The position numbers were made by a program, and so were the translations under genes. Below, piece by piece: positions 1 to 12,187 of a stretch of DNA of 64,000 nt. Origin of the DNA: Heliorestis convoluta (GTDB taxonomy: Bacteria > Bacillota > Desulfitobacteriia > Heliobacteriales > Heliobacteriaceae); the NCBI RefSeq assembly GCF_009649955.1, contig NZ_CP045875.1, positions 911,501 through 975,500 of the forward strand, written 5' to 3'. The notes under the pieces were generated by a model, which was given only the letters and a program-made list of their open reading frames with translations, did not search any database and was not told the origin of the DNA. Within the stretch, counting starts at the first letter, position 1. Each line of letters begins with the position of its first letter.

Positions 1-281
1 TTACGCCACACTGGCTCTTCCTGCCCTTGCACCTCATCGAATTAATCACCAAGCCGGTGACACTTGCTTTCCGTCTATACGGGAACATTTACGCGAAATC
101 GGTGCTCATGGGCGTACTCCTCAAGTTCATCCCATTTGGGTTGATCTTCATCTTGGGTGGATTTATCCCCCACGTAATCTGGCTAGGCTTCTCACTCTTT
201 ATTGGAGCCATCCAGGCCTTCGTATTTACCATCTTAACCATCGTGTATGTTTCCCAAGCCGTCAATGCTTCTGAACACTAA
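1..281 (+). CDS. atpB: ATP synthase F0 subunit a, C-terminal part (partial at window start)
   Basis: This is the C-terminal end of the membrane subunit a, which forms the proton half-channels against the c-ring of the F-type ATP synthase. The reading frame is open from position 3, so the gene starts upstream of the window. The FRLYGN segment carries the conserved arginine that faces the c-ring carboxylate. Two hydrophobic helices follow, the last ending in a short polar tail (VNASEH). It is the first gene seen of the atp operon, 69 bp upstream of atpE. The assignment is secure from the motif and the gene order. Confidence 0.95.
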   Translation, partial: TPHWLFLPLHLIELITKPVTLAFRLYGNIYAKSVLMGVLLKFIPFGLIFILGGFIPHVIWLGFSLFIGAIQAFVFTILTIVYVSQAVNASEH

Positions 282-335
282 AACATCAGAAGTCTTGAAC
301 CATAAAAATCTAAAAAACTTACAGGGGAAAAGTGA

Positions 336-587
<252 letters not shown>

Positions 588-691
588 TCGACAGCTCCAA
601 GTACCGTCTAAGATTTATTTTATTTCACTAAAATCATGAGCGTAGCGAAGCAGGAGCGAACCCATAACGGCTCCATAAAGGAGGTTACGCG

Positions 692-1192
692 TTGCTAGAG
701 GCATTAGGCATTAAATTAGGTTCCATCTTAGCCATGGTCATCAGCTTCTTGCTGCTCGTTGGCCTGCTTCACAAATTTGCTTTTGGTCCCCTGATCAAAG
801 CTATCGACGACAGACGAGCTAAGATCCAGTCTGATTTTGACAAAGCCGAAAGAGAACTTGTTGAAGCAAGTAAACTGCGTGAAGACTACGTAAAAGAGCA
901 GACCCGTGTTCGCAAAGAAGCCCATGACATCATGACCAATGCAACCAAAGTGGCTGAAGAAAAAGCCCAAGAAATCGTCGCCGCCGCCCGGCAAGAAGCG
1001 GACAACCTGCGTGACCGGGCTCGTGCCGAGATCGAACGGGAAAAGCAAAAGGCCCTTGACGAATTACGCACATACACCGTCAATATCTCCATCTTAGCAG
1101 CCCAGAAAGCGATTCAGCAAAACATCGATCCCGCCACCCAGAAAAAGCTGGTTGACGATGCGATCAAAGAGGTGGGGAGACTGCCATGTTAG
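692..1192 (+). CDS. atpF: ATP synthase F0 subunit b
   Basis: This is the 166-residue peripheral-stalk subunit b. An N-terminal membrane helix (about residues 8-28) is followed by a long charged coiled-coil region rich in Lys, Glu, Ala and Arg that dimerises and reaches F1. The start is TTG with AAAGGAGG about 7 nt upstream. The stop codon overlaps the start of atpH in an ATGTTAG arrangement, which implies translational coupling. Length and composition are normal for the family. Confidence 0.95.
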   Translation: MLEALGIKLGSILAMVISFLLLVGLLHKFAFGPLIKAIDDRRAKIQSDFDKAERELVEASKLREDYVKEQTRVRKEAHDIMTNATKVAEEKAQEIVAAARQEADNLRDRARAEIEREKQKALDELRTYTVNISILAAQKAIQQNIDPATQKKLVDDAIKEVGRLPC

Positions 1193-1740
1193 TCGGAGCA
1201 GTGGCCCGTCGCTATGCCCAGGCTTTGTTGGAGATAGGAGAGCAGACGAACTCCCTCGATCAACTGGAAAAAGAACTCGGTACCTTTGTTGTCCTTCTCG
1301 ATAACAATCGTGAATTACAGCAGCACCTCTACCACCCTTCCATCGTGGTAGAAGCCAAAAAAGAACTCGCAGACGCTATCTTAGAAAAAGGCGGCTATTC
1401 AGAAGCAGCCCGTGCTTTTATCTTGCTCGTCATCGAGCGGCGTCGCGAAAATTACTTCATTAGTATTTACAGAGAATTTGTGCGCCTGGCTAACCAGGCC
1501 CGCAACCTCTTAGAAGCTCACGTCACCAGTGCTATCAAACTGACAAAAGAGCAAGCCGACAAGATGACGCAAGAGATCGCCCGCCTAACGGGCAAGACAA
1601 TCATCTTGAGACAAAAAGTCGACCCTGCTCTTATCGGTGGCGTCGTCATCACCATTGGCGATCGCGTCATTGACGCCTCTGTCGTGGGCAAACTACAAGG
1701 ACTCCGAGAATCTCTGCTCAAGGCACCTTTGACTGTATAG
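1186..1740 (+). CDS. atpH: ATP synthase F1 subunit delta
   Basis: This is the 184-residue delta subunit, which joins the peripheral stalk to the top of the F1 hexamer. It starts with ATG inside the last codons of atpF. The N-terminal ARRYAQALLEIG segment and the C-terminal LIGGVVITIGDRVIDASV segment are the two conserved signatures of the OSCP/delta family. It sits in the standard position between atpF and atpA, with an 85-bp gap before atpA. Confidence 0.95.
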   Translation: MLVGAVARRYAQALLEIGEQTNSLDQLEKELGTFVVLLDNNRELQQHLYHPSIVVEAKKELADAILEKGGYSEAARAFILLVIERRRENYFISIYREFVRLANQARNLLEAHVTSAIKLTKEQADKMTQEIARLTGKTIILRQKVDPALIGGVVITIGDRVIDASVVGKLQGLRESLLKAPLTV

Positions 1741-1798
1741 AATAAGTAGCGGAGAGTAAAGCACAACGAATCAGAACCATCTCAAGATATTTCAATAA

Positions 1799-3349
<1,551 letters not shown>

Positions 3350-3430
3350 GCCTACGCTTCATGGCCCCTGAACGGTCGAGGACCCGCCAAAGGCCCTTTT
3401 CTGAGAATTGCGAGAGCGAGGTGAAAGTAT

Positions 3431-4309
3431 ATGTCCGGTATGCGCGATATTAAGCGCCGCATTCGGTCTATCAAAAATACGCAACAAATTACCAAGGCCA
3501 TGAAAATGGTTGCGGCCGCCAAGCTCCGTCGTGCCCAGGACAAGGTGAGCCAGGCGCGACCCTATGCGAACCGCATTCAGGGCGTGCTTTCTCGCCTCGT
3601 CGAAGCGGCACAAGACGTGAACCATCCGCTCCTGGAGACTCGTGAAGTCAAACATATTGGCTATGTTGTCATCACAGCAGACAGAGGACTCTGTGGCGGT
3701 TATAACGCCAACGTGATCAGGAAAGTGAACGGTCAAGTCAAAGGTCGCGACGATATCTCACTGGTCTGCATTGGACGGAAAGGTCGAGACTTTTTCCGTC
3801 GTACAGGTCAGAAGATTGAACAAGAATACATTGGTCTTGGTGAAGATATTCATTATGGGATAGCCAAAGAGATTGCTGGCGAAGTCATGAAGCTTTATGA
3901 AGAAGGCGTTTATGACGAAGTACACCTCGTCTTTAACGAATTCATCTCCGCTTTAACCCAGCGTCCTACGCAGATGCAACTTCTGCCCATTCCAGCAGAG
4001 AAAAACGAAGAAAGTGCTGCGAAAGTAGAACAGGATAAAGCTGAACCAGCACCGCTTTATGAGTTTGAGCCAGGAATGGAAGCTGTCCTGAACGAACTTC
4101 TTCCCAAATACGTAGAGAACCAGATCTACCGAGCCCTCTTAGAAGCGAAAGCTTCCGAACAAGGTGCACGGATGACAGCCATGGGCTCTGCGACTGACAA
4201 TGCCAAAGAAATGATCGACAAGCTTACCTTGTCTTACAACCGCGCTCGTCAGGCAGCCATCACCAAGGAGATCTCCGAAGTTGTTGGCGGTGCCGCCGCA
4301 CTCGGTTAA
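3431..4309 (+). CDS. atpG: ATP synthase F1 subunit gamma
   Basis: This is the 292-residue rotor shaft of F1. The N-terminal helix ([20 protein letters not shown]) and the C-terminal helix ([20 protein letters not shown]) form the coiled coil inside the alpha/beta hexamer and are strongly conserved here. The internal [12 protein letters not shown] motif is typical. A charged, Glu-rich insertion near residues 190-210 is the only variable part. It is preceded by a GAGGTGAAAG ribosome site. Confidence 0.96.
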   Translation: MSGMRDIKRRIRSIKNTQQITKAMKMVAAAKLRRAQDKVSQARPYANRIQGVLSRLVEAAQDVNHPLLETREVKHIGYVVITADRGLCGGYNANVIRKVNGQVKGRDDISLVCIGRKGRDFFRRTGQKIEQEYIGLGEDIHYGIAKEIAGEVMKLYEEGVYDEVHLVFNEFISALTQRPTQMQLLPIPAEKNEESAAKVEQDKAEPAPLYEFEPGMEAVLNELLPKYVENQIYRALLEAKASEQGARMTAMGSATDNAKEMIDKLTLSYNRARQAAITKEISEVVGGAAALG

Positions 4310-5800
<1,491 letters not shown>

Positions 5801-5817
5801 GAGGGGAGTGACAAGTT

Positions 5818-6246
5818 ATGGCCAATAAGACCTACCAACTCGAGGTTGTCACACCCGAGCGGGTTGTTGTCACCGAGGAAGTGGAATTCACCTCTGCTCC
5901 CGGCATCGAGGGCAGCCTCGGCATACTGGCCGACCATGCCCCTATGCTTACGGCACTTACCATAGGCTTACTCGAATACGAAGCAGGCTCCAAAAAAGAA
6001 AAGCTCACCCTCACCGGTGGCTTCATGGAAGTATCCGGTGACAAAGTGACCATTCTAGCCAACGCCGCTGAAAGGTCCGTCGAGATCGACATCACACGTG
6101 CCGAAGCCGCTCGCCGCCGCGCCGAGCAACGCATGGAAAGCGCACCGATGAGCAACGAAGACCTCGACCTAGCCCGCGCCGAACTGGCCCTAAAAAGAGC
6201 CATCCTTCGACTCGAAGTAGCCAAAGACAAAAACTACGACGCCTAA
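5818..6246 (+). CDS. atpC: ATP synthase F1 subunit epsilon
   Basis: This is the 142-residue epsilon subunit, which couples the gamma shaft to the c-ring and can inhibit ATP hydrolysis. The N-terminal beta-sandwich contains the conserved FTSAPGIEGSLGILADHAPM stretch. The C-terminal half is a helical hairpin rich in Ala, Arg and Glu. It is the last gene of the atp operon and a strong terminator follows about 40 bp downstream. Confidence 0.95.
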   Translation: MANKTYQLEVVTPERVVVTEEVEFTSAPGIEGSLGILADHAPMLTALTIGLLEYEAGSKKEKLTLTGGFMEVSGDKVTILANAAERSVEIDITRAEAARRRAEQRMESAPMSNEDLDLARAELALKRAILRLEVAKDKNYDA

Positions 6247-6284
6247 AGCAAAACACAAAGCAAAAGCCCAAAAGGCCCGCTTCA

Positions 6285-6327
6285 AAAAGCGCCTTGCAAT
6301 CCATACAATGGAAGCAAGGCGCTTTTT
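6285..6327 (+). terminator. Rho-independent terminator of the atp operon
   Basis: An AAGCGCCTTGC arm pairs with GCAAGGCGCTT, followed by a run of Ts. It lies about 40 bp after atpC and marks the operon end. Confidence 0.93.
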
Positions 6328-6570
6328 TCTATAAACCCAAGGGAGCATCCATAAACCACACAAAAGGAGACTCTAGACAAATCCCGAGAATCTTACATAA
6401 CTGTGGTACTTTTCGCCATATTGTGCGATAATAAAAAAGAACAAAAAAGAACTTTACAAGTAACCTTACAATAAATGCAAGCAAATCAAGCAACACCAAC
6501 GGAAGATGTAACTTCACAAGTCCCAACAAGAAGTACCAAAAAAACATTTCAAGGGTATGGTGCATAAACA

Positions 6571-8085
6571 GTGAAAAGCTACAAAATCCTCCTTATCGGT
6601 CTCTACAACAACAAAGCCCTCGGCGTTCGCTACCTCTCCTCGGTCCTTCAGCAAAAAGGCTACGAAGTCGACATCATCTACTTCAAAGACTTCAACAGTC
6701 TCAACGCCTCTAGCCCCACCGAACGAGAGTATCACCTGCTCCTCGAACAAATCAAAAAATCATCGCCAGACATGATTGGACTTAGCGTCATGTCTTCCTT
6801 TTATATAGAAGTAGCCAAAGAAATGTCCAAGCGCATGCGCCAGGCTTTCCCCGACACACCTTTTGTCTGGGGCGGCGTCTACGCCACCTTAATCCCGGAC
6901 GAAAGCCTCAACCACTGCGATTATCTCATGCGCGGTGAATGCGAAGAAGCCATCATTGAACTCGTCGAAGCTTTTCAAGGGAAACGTCCCCTTACCAGCG
7001 TTGCCAACCTTACCTATCGAGACAAAAGTCAAAAAGACGAACCCATCATCATTAACGAACTACAACCTTTGCACGTCCATCTCGACACCATTCCTTTTCC
7101 CGACATGGGCGGCAACAACATGGCACACATCACCGGCGACAAAGTTCACTGCGGAGATCCCCTAATCAACAGCATCTCCTACGAACTCAGCGCCTCGCGA
7201 GGCTGCCCCTACGTCTGCTCCTACTGTAGCAGCCTGAACATGAAGCGCCTCTACAAAGGCAAAGGCCCCTTCGTTCGACAGCGTTCCGTAGAAAACACCA
7301 TGGCAGAACTGCGCATGGCTCGCAGCAAAATGAAAAACCTGCGCATGGTCTGGTTCTGGGACGAAATCTTTGCCGACGACGAAGAATGGGTTCAAGAATT
7401 CGTCACAGCCTACAAAAAAGAAATTAATTTGCCCTTTAACATATGGGGTCACCCCTTAAAAATCAAGAAAAAAATCATGGACATGCTCGTAGATGCCGGA
7501 CTACACCAGATCGTCGTCGGTTTACAGCATGGTTCGCCACGCATCCGCAAAGAAATCTACTTCCGACCCGAAACAGACGAACAAATCATCGAGATGAGTC
7601 GCGTCCTCTCAGAAGCCAAAGTGCCAGAAGTCATCTTCGACCTCATCCTCGACAGCCCTTTTGAATCCGTAGAAGACCTCGAAATGACCTACCACCTCTG
7701 CATGAAGCTACACAAACCTTTCAAACTACAAATGCACGGCCTCCACTTCCTACCCGGCACCGATATCGAAAAAGTAGCCGTAAAAAAAGGCGTCCTCACC
7801 TGGGAAGAACTCAAAGATCAACAAAACAGACCCATCGAAGAACAATACCGATCCTTCCTCTGGTGGACCCACACAGGCTCCCACGAAGACCGCGAAAGAG
7901 CCTACTGGAAAATCATGATCTACCTCACCCAATTTGGCTGGACATCTCGCATGATGCCCCTTTTCCAAAAAGACCTATTCAAAAGAAAGCCAGAACTCAT
8001 GAACATCCTTCGCACCTCCGCCAACGGTTGGAATCTTATGCGCCGCGCCAGTCGCAAAGCACTGATGAAACTTGGCTTAACCTAA
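6571..8085 (+). CDS. B12-binding radical SAM protein of unknown substrate
   Basis: This 504-residue protein has an N-terminal cobalamin-binding-type Rossmann domain (about residues 1-150). A radical SAM core follows, with the cluster motif CPYVCSYC (Cys212, Cys216, Cys219). The order and length match class B methylase/BchE-type enzymes, which use SAM and often cobalamin to methylate or cyclise unactivated carbons. The N-domain lacks a DxHxxG cobalt-ligand motif, so cobalamin would bind base-off without protein histidine, or may not bind at all. The GTG start is chosen by frame; the upstream ribosome site is weak. It lies alone between atpC and a thiamine-binding protein gene. The substrate cannot be told from the sequence. 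Confidence 0.85.
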   Translation: MKSYKILLIGLYNNKALGVRYLSSVLQQKGYEVDIIYFKDFNSLNASSPTEREYHLLLEQIKKSSPDMIGLSVMSSFYIEVAKEMSKRMRQAFPDTPFVWGGVYATLIPDESLNHCDYLMRGECEEAIIELVEAFQGKRPLTSVANLTYRDKSQKDEPIIINELQPLHVHLDTIPFPDMGGNNMAHITGDKVHCGDPLINSISYELSASRGCPYVCSYCSSLNMKRLYKGKGPFVRQRSVENTMAELRMARSKMKNLRMVWFWDEIFADDEEWVQEFVTAYKKEINLPFNIWGHPLKIKKKIMDMLVDAGLHQIVVGLQHGSPRIRKEIYFRPETDEQIIEMSRVLSEAKVPEVIFDLILDSPFESVEDLEMTYHLCMKLHKPFKLQMHGLHFLPGTDIEKVAVKKGVLTWEELKDQQNRPIEEQYRSFLWWTHTGSHEDRERAYWKIMIYLTQFGWTSRMMPLFQKDLFKRKPELMNILRTSANGWNLMRRASRKALMKLGLT

Positions 8086-8103
8086 AAGAGGAGGAATTGA
8101 ACC

Positions 8104-8415
8104 TTGCCCGTGATCGCAGAAGTCACCATCGTTCCCCTAGGCACAAAAAGCCCAAGCCTAAGCCCCTACGTAGCTGCCTGCCATCGTATACTGCAAGAAG
8201 CAACGGACATACGCTATCAACTCACACCCATGTCCACCATTATAGAAGGCGAACTTCCTCGAATCCTAGAAATCGTCCAGAAAATGCACCAAGTTCCCTT
8301 TGACGAAGGTGCCCAACGAGTCTCCACAACCATACGCATCGACGACCGCAGAGACAAATCCAACACCATGGAAGGAAAAGTAAACTCTGTAATCCTTGCC
8401 ATCGGTACCAAATAG
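8104..8415 (+). CDS. MTH1187-family (DUF77/YqgV-like) thiamine-binding protein
   Basis: This 103-residue protein matches the small ferredoxin-like-fold MTH1187/YkoF-type family. Characteristic segments are VTIVPLGTKSPSLSPYVA at the N-terminus, YQLTPMSTIIEG in the middle and RVSTTIRIDDRRDK near the end. Family members bind thiamine or related pyrimidines and form oligomers. The TTG start follows a perfect AGAGGAGGAATT site. It is 18 bp downstream of the B12 radical SAM gene and is probably co-transcribed with it. The tenI-thiE genes lie far away at 32.5-33.9 kb. Confidence 0.85.
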   Translation: MPVIAEVTIVPLGTKSPSLSPYVAACHRILQEATDIRYQLTPMSTIIEGELPRILEIVQKMHQVPFDEGAQRVSTTIRIDDRRDKSNTMEGKVNSVILAIGTK

Positions 8416-8452
8416 TGTATATCCCTCACCCTTAATGGCAATAATTGTGTAG

Positions 8453-9502
<1,050 letters not shown>

Positions 9503-9875
9503 AGTTGTGGGGGGCGCCTCTACCCCCCACGTGCAGGTCTCGCAGAAAGCAATAGAAGAAAGCATTTGCCACTCTACAAAGCAAGGTAAAAAATCTCCAC
9601 TAGCACTATTATTTCGCAAGACAAACCTTGACTAGCAGCATTACCACAAGGAAAAAGTAAGTACAAGCAGGAACAAAAAAAAGCAACGTCGAAACAATAC
9701 CAGCATAAGAAAGATAAGTTATTTATAGGCGAAAAGAACCACATGCTACGTAGGGTTCGCATCCACATACAATACATACCTATCATGATAGGCATCACTT
9801 AACAAAGAAAAAAGGGGGGTCAGGCCGGCTTCTCCTGTTGATACCAACGAGATGAGAGCGGCAAAAGAGATATAT
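9503..9875. other. Intergenic region upstream of murA
   Basis: About 370 bp without a convincing gene. After the GC-rich hairpin at 9507-9530 it is A-rich. A perfect 14-bp palindrome (CCTATCATGATAGG, 9779-9792) lies about 85 bp before the murA start and could be an operator. No clear -35/-10 pair was found, and a GGTTCGCATCC string near 9753 does not sit in a tRNA fold. Confidence 0.5.
9507..9530 (+). terminator. GC-rich hairpin behind the YwmB-like gene
   Basis: GTGGGGGG pairs with CCCCCCAC around an 8-nt loop directly after the stop codon. There is no T-run, so it may be a weak terminator or a 3' end stabiliser. Confidence 0.5.
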
Positions 9876-11144
9876 ATGGAAGAAAAAATTATCGTCACCG
9901 GAGGAAAGCCTCTACAAGGCCGGATCAAAGTCAGTAACGCCAAAAACGCGGTCCTTCCCATCCTCATCGCCTCTCTTCTCGGTGAAGGTGAATCAAAAAT
10001 CCTAGAAGTCCCACACCTAACCGATGTTGACACCACCTGTGCAGTTTTACAACATCTAGGACAAGAAGTAGCCCGTGAAAACGGCAATATTATCATACGC
10101 AGCGCCAAACCAACCAGTTTTGAAGCACCTTACCAGTATGTCAGGCGCATGAGAGCCTCCTTCTTGCTCATCGGACCTTTGCTCACCCGTTATGGACAAG
10201 CCAAAATCCCCCTGCCTGGCGGCTGTGCCATCGGCTCAAGACCGATTAACCTACATCTCAAAGGACTCGAAGCCATGGGAGCGAAAGTCAATCTCGAACA
10301 TGGCCACGTAGAAGCCCACTGTCAAAGACTGCAGGGCGCCCGCATCTACCTAGACTTTCCCTCCGTCGGCGCCACCGAAAACCTGATCATGGCCGCTGCC
10401 TTAGCCAAAGGCCAAACCATCATCGAAAATGCCGCCGAAGAACCGGAAATCGTTGACCTTGCCAACTACCTCAACGCCATGGGTGCCAAAGTCAAAGGCG
10501 CCGGCACAACAGTTATCAAAATCGAAGGCGTCAAAGAACTACAAGGCACGACCCACACCCCCATCCCTGACCGCATCGAAGCGGGCTCTTACATGGTAGC
10601 CGCTGCCGCCACACGCAGCGACCTGACCATCGACAACGTCATCGCCGAACACCTCAAGCCCGTCATCGCCAAGCTCAAAGAAATGGGCATCCCCATAGAA
10701 GAAGGAGAAAGCTCCATCCGCATCCGTCCCTACCAAGAAGAGATCAAAGCCGTCGATATTAAAACCCTCCCATACCCCGGTTTTCCCACAGACATGCAAG
10801 CCCAGATGATGGCCCTCAACTGCATCTGCAAAGGCACCGGCGTCATTACCGAAACAGTCTTTGAAAACCGCTTCATGCACGTCGACGAACTCAAGCGGAT
10901 GGGAGCCAAAATCAAAGTCGAAAGCCGCAGCGCCATCATAGAAGGCGTCAAAAACCTCTCCGGCGCCCCCGTCAAAGCCACAGACCTCCGCGCCGGCGCC
11001 GCCCTCATCATCGCCGCCCTCAGCACCGAAGCCTCCACCGAAATCGGCGCCCTCGAACACATCGACCGCGGCTACGACAACATCGTCGGCAAACTCCAAC
11101 AAGCCGGCGCCAGAATCGAGAGAACGAATGGGAACGGGGGATAA
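9876..11144 (+). CDS. murA: UDP-N-acetylglucosamine 1-carboxyvinyltransferase (MurA)
   Basis: This enzyme transfers enolpyruvate from PEP to UDP-GlcNAc, the first committed step of peptidoglycan synthesis. From the chosen ATG at 9876 it is 422 residues long and starts [10 protein letters not shown], the usual family N-terminus. An in-frame ATG at 9852 would add eight residues (MRAAKEIY) but has no better ribosome site. The catalytic cysteine is Cys117 in [11 protein letters not shown], and Lys/Asn in KVSNAKNAV are the substrate-binding residues. The last third of the gene is unusually rich in C-ending codons. A strong terminator follows directly. Confidence 0.96.
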   Translation: MEEKIIVTGGKPLQGRIKVSNAKNAVLPILIASLLGEGESKILEVPHLTDVDTTCAVLQHLGQEVARENGNIIIRSAKPTSFEAPYQYVRRMRASFLLIGPLLTRYGQAKIPLPGGCAIGSRPINLHLKGLEAMGAKVNLEHGHVEAHCQRLQGARIYLDFPSVGATENLIMAAALAKGQTIIENAAEEPEIVDLANYLNAMGAKVKGAGTTVIKIEGVKELQGTTHTPIPDRIEAGSYMVAAAATRSDLTIDNVIAEHLKPVIAKLKEMGIPIEEGESSIRIRPYQEEIKAVDIKTLPYPGFPTDMQAQMMALNCICKGTGVITETVFENRFMHVDELKRMGAKIKVESRSAIIEGVKNLSGAPVKATDLRAGAALIIAALSTEASTEIGALEHIDRGYDNIVGKLQQAGARIERTNGNGG

Positions 11145-11168
11145 CTAGGGTATAACCGCAGAGAACCA

Positions 11169-11208
11169 AAAAAAGCCAAGGATCAACAAAAAAGATCCTC
11201 GGCTTTTT
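11169..11208 (+). terminator. Rho-independent terminator of murA
   Basis: AAAAGCCAAGGATC pairs with GATCCTCGGCTTTT, followed by Ts. Repeat copy A begins about 10 bp downstream. Confidence 0.92.
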
Positions 11209-11217
11209 TCATTTTAA

Positions 11218-11495
11218 CCCCCCATGCCCAGTCGGGCGCAACCAACGATGAAAATCAATATTTCCTGATTACATTGGGGTTACTTCATAGAGCGGCCAGG
11301 TCATCACGCTTTCCTCCGCTCTGGACTGGTCCCACGCTGTTACCGCCAGCAAGCTGGCGACAGCTGAGGTCCCAAGTCCCGCTGCGGAAAGCGTGATGCC
11401 CAGGCCCAGAGAATTTTTGCTGATTGTTACTTTCCGTTGACATTGCTTTGCGCAATTTTCTGCGATGTATATGCAACTGCTTAGTAGCTATTTTC
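11218..11495 (+). repeat. Composite hairpin repeat, copy A (R2 arm deleted)
   Basis: Left part: a small GCCCAGTCGGGC hairpin, then the ACATTGGGGTTACTTC segment, then the R1 hairpin at 11294-11406. In R1 the outer arms are TCATCACGCTTTCC and GGAAAGCGTGATG. The inner pairs are GGACT/AGTCC, GCTGT/ACAGC and CGCCAGC/GCTGGCG. After the TTTTTGCTGATTGTTACT tail the sequence runs to GCAACTGCTTA, then jumps straight to the element's usual right end, GTAGCTATTTTC (11484-11495). The whole R2 arm, which other copies carry, is missing. It follows the murA terminator. From 11496 to 11640 I see nothing recognisable. Confidence 0.9.
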
Positions 11496-11653
11496 TTTCG
11501 TGTTAACTAAAGTAGAGACTTTTTCAGTGCTTTCAAACTGTACAAGAAAAATGATTTTTCCTAACAAATTCCGAATCACAGAAGAAGGAATAAATAGAGA
11601 TATGTCGAAAGAATTGAAATTAAGGAAAACAATGGTCGCAGGAGGAATTTTTG

Positions 11654-12148
11654 GTGGAAAACAAAAAAAGGATCTATTACATTGCTGGTGCAATTGTAAT
11701 CGCCCTTGTGGTCGGCATGCTTTTGCAAGGAAGTCGTTTTTATTCTAATGAAAGAGTCATTAACTTGCCCAATGAAGCCCATGCACAAAATCAAAGTGAT
11801 AGAAGCAAAGATAATGCTTATGATGAGGTAGAAGAAGAAGGGCCTTCTATCTTTATTCAGTCTGATCACCTCTATTCCATTGGTGAACATGGTGCGGATC
11901 ACGATGGAAAGGATCCAGTTATGTACGATGGCGAAGATACCTGGCAAGAGGTGGCTGCCTACGGTTCTTCAGACTCTCCCAGTGATATCGAATTTACACC
12001 GGAATACCCCAACATCTATCCAGATCATGGTGAAAGAATCGGTGGCTCTGAAGCCATCGAGATGATTCCTGTAGAAAAAGACAAAGATGGCACCTTCTAT
12101 CAAGACATGGATGGTTTCGATGATGAAATCGGGCCAAGACCTCTATAA
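11654..12148 (+). CDS. Small membrane-anchored acidic protein of unknown function
   Basis: A 165-residue protein I do not recognise. A short basic N-terminus (ENKKR) precedes one membrane helix (about residues 8-25, YIAGAIVIALVVGMLLQG). The remaining 140 residues are very acidic and hydrophilic, rich in Asp, Glu, Gly, Ser and Tyr, and probably lie outside the membrane. The GTG at 11654 is preferred because AGGAGGA lies 7 nt upstream; a TTG at 11651 is equally in frame. The gene is bracketed by repeat copies A and B, which have the same orientation, and it has its own terminator. Confidence 0.75.
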   Translation: MENKKRIYYIAGAIVIALVVGMLLQGSRFYSNERVINLPNEAHAQNQSDRSKDNAYDEVEEEGPSIFIQSDHLYSIGEHGADHDGKDPVMYDGEDTWQEVAAYGSSDSPSDIEFTPEYPNIYPDHGERIGGSEAIEMIPVEKDKDGTFYQDMDGFDDEIGPRPL

Positions 12149-12179
12149 AAAAAGGCACCCTTTCTAGGGGCCTTTTTTT
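12147..12179 (+). terminator. Rho-independent terminator behind the acidic membrane protein gene
   Basis: AAAAAAAGGCACCC pairs with GGGGCCTTTTTTT (one bulged A), with a long T-run. Repeat copy B starts within 10 bp. Confidence 0.92.
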
Positions 12180-12187
12180 CGAGTTAA

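Noticed and set aside
6571-8085. Anaerobic Mg-protoporphyrin cyclase BchE as identity of the radical SAM protein
   Set aside because: The overall layout is similar, but no photosynthesis gene is adjacent and the cobalamin motif is missing. The family is broad, so the specific name cannot be supported.
9740-9775. GGTTCGCATCC resembling a tRNA T-loop
   Set aside because: The flanking bases do not form a T-stem, and no acceptor or anticodon arms can be built.
11320-11360. GTTACCGCCAGC in R1 resembling the T-box GGNACCGCG element
   Set aside because: The rest of a T-box leader is missing, and the sequence is part of the symmetric hairpin in all copies.
11285-11476. Minus-strand open frame in copy A; similar frames (with AFRSGTWDLSCRQLAGG) in copies C and D
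   Set aside because: The shared peptide comes from the conserved hairpin R1. In copy B the frame is broken and gives another peptide, and no consistent ribosome site is present. The sequence is kept for structure, not for coding.
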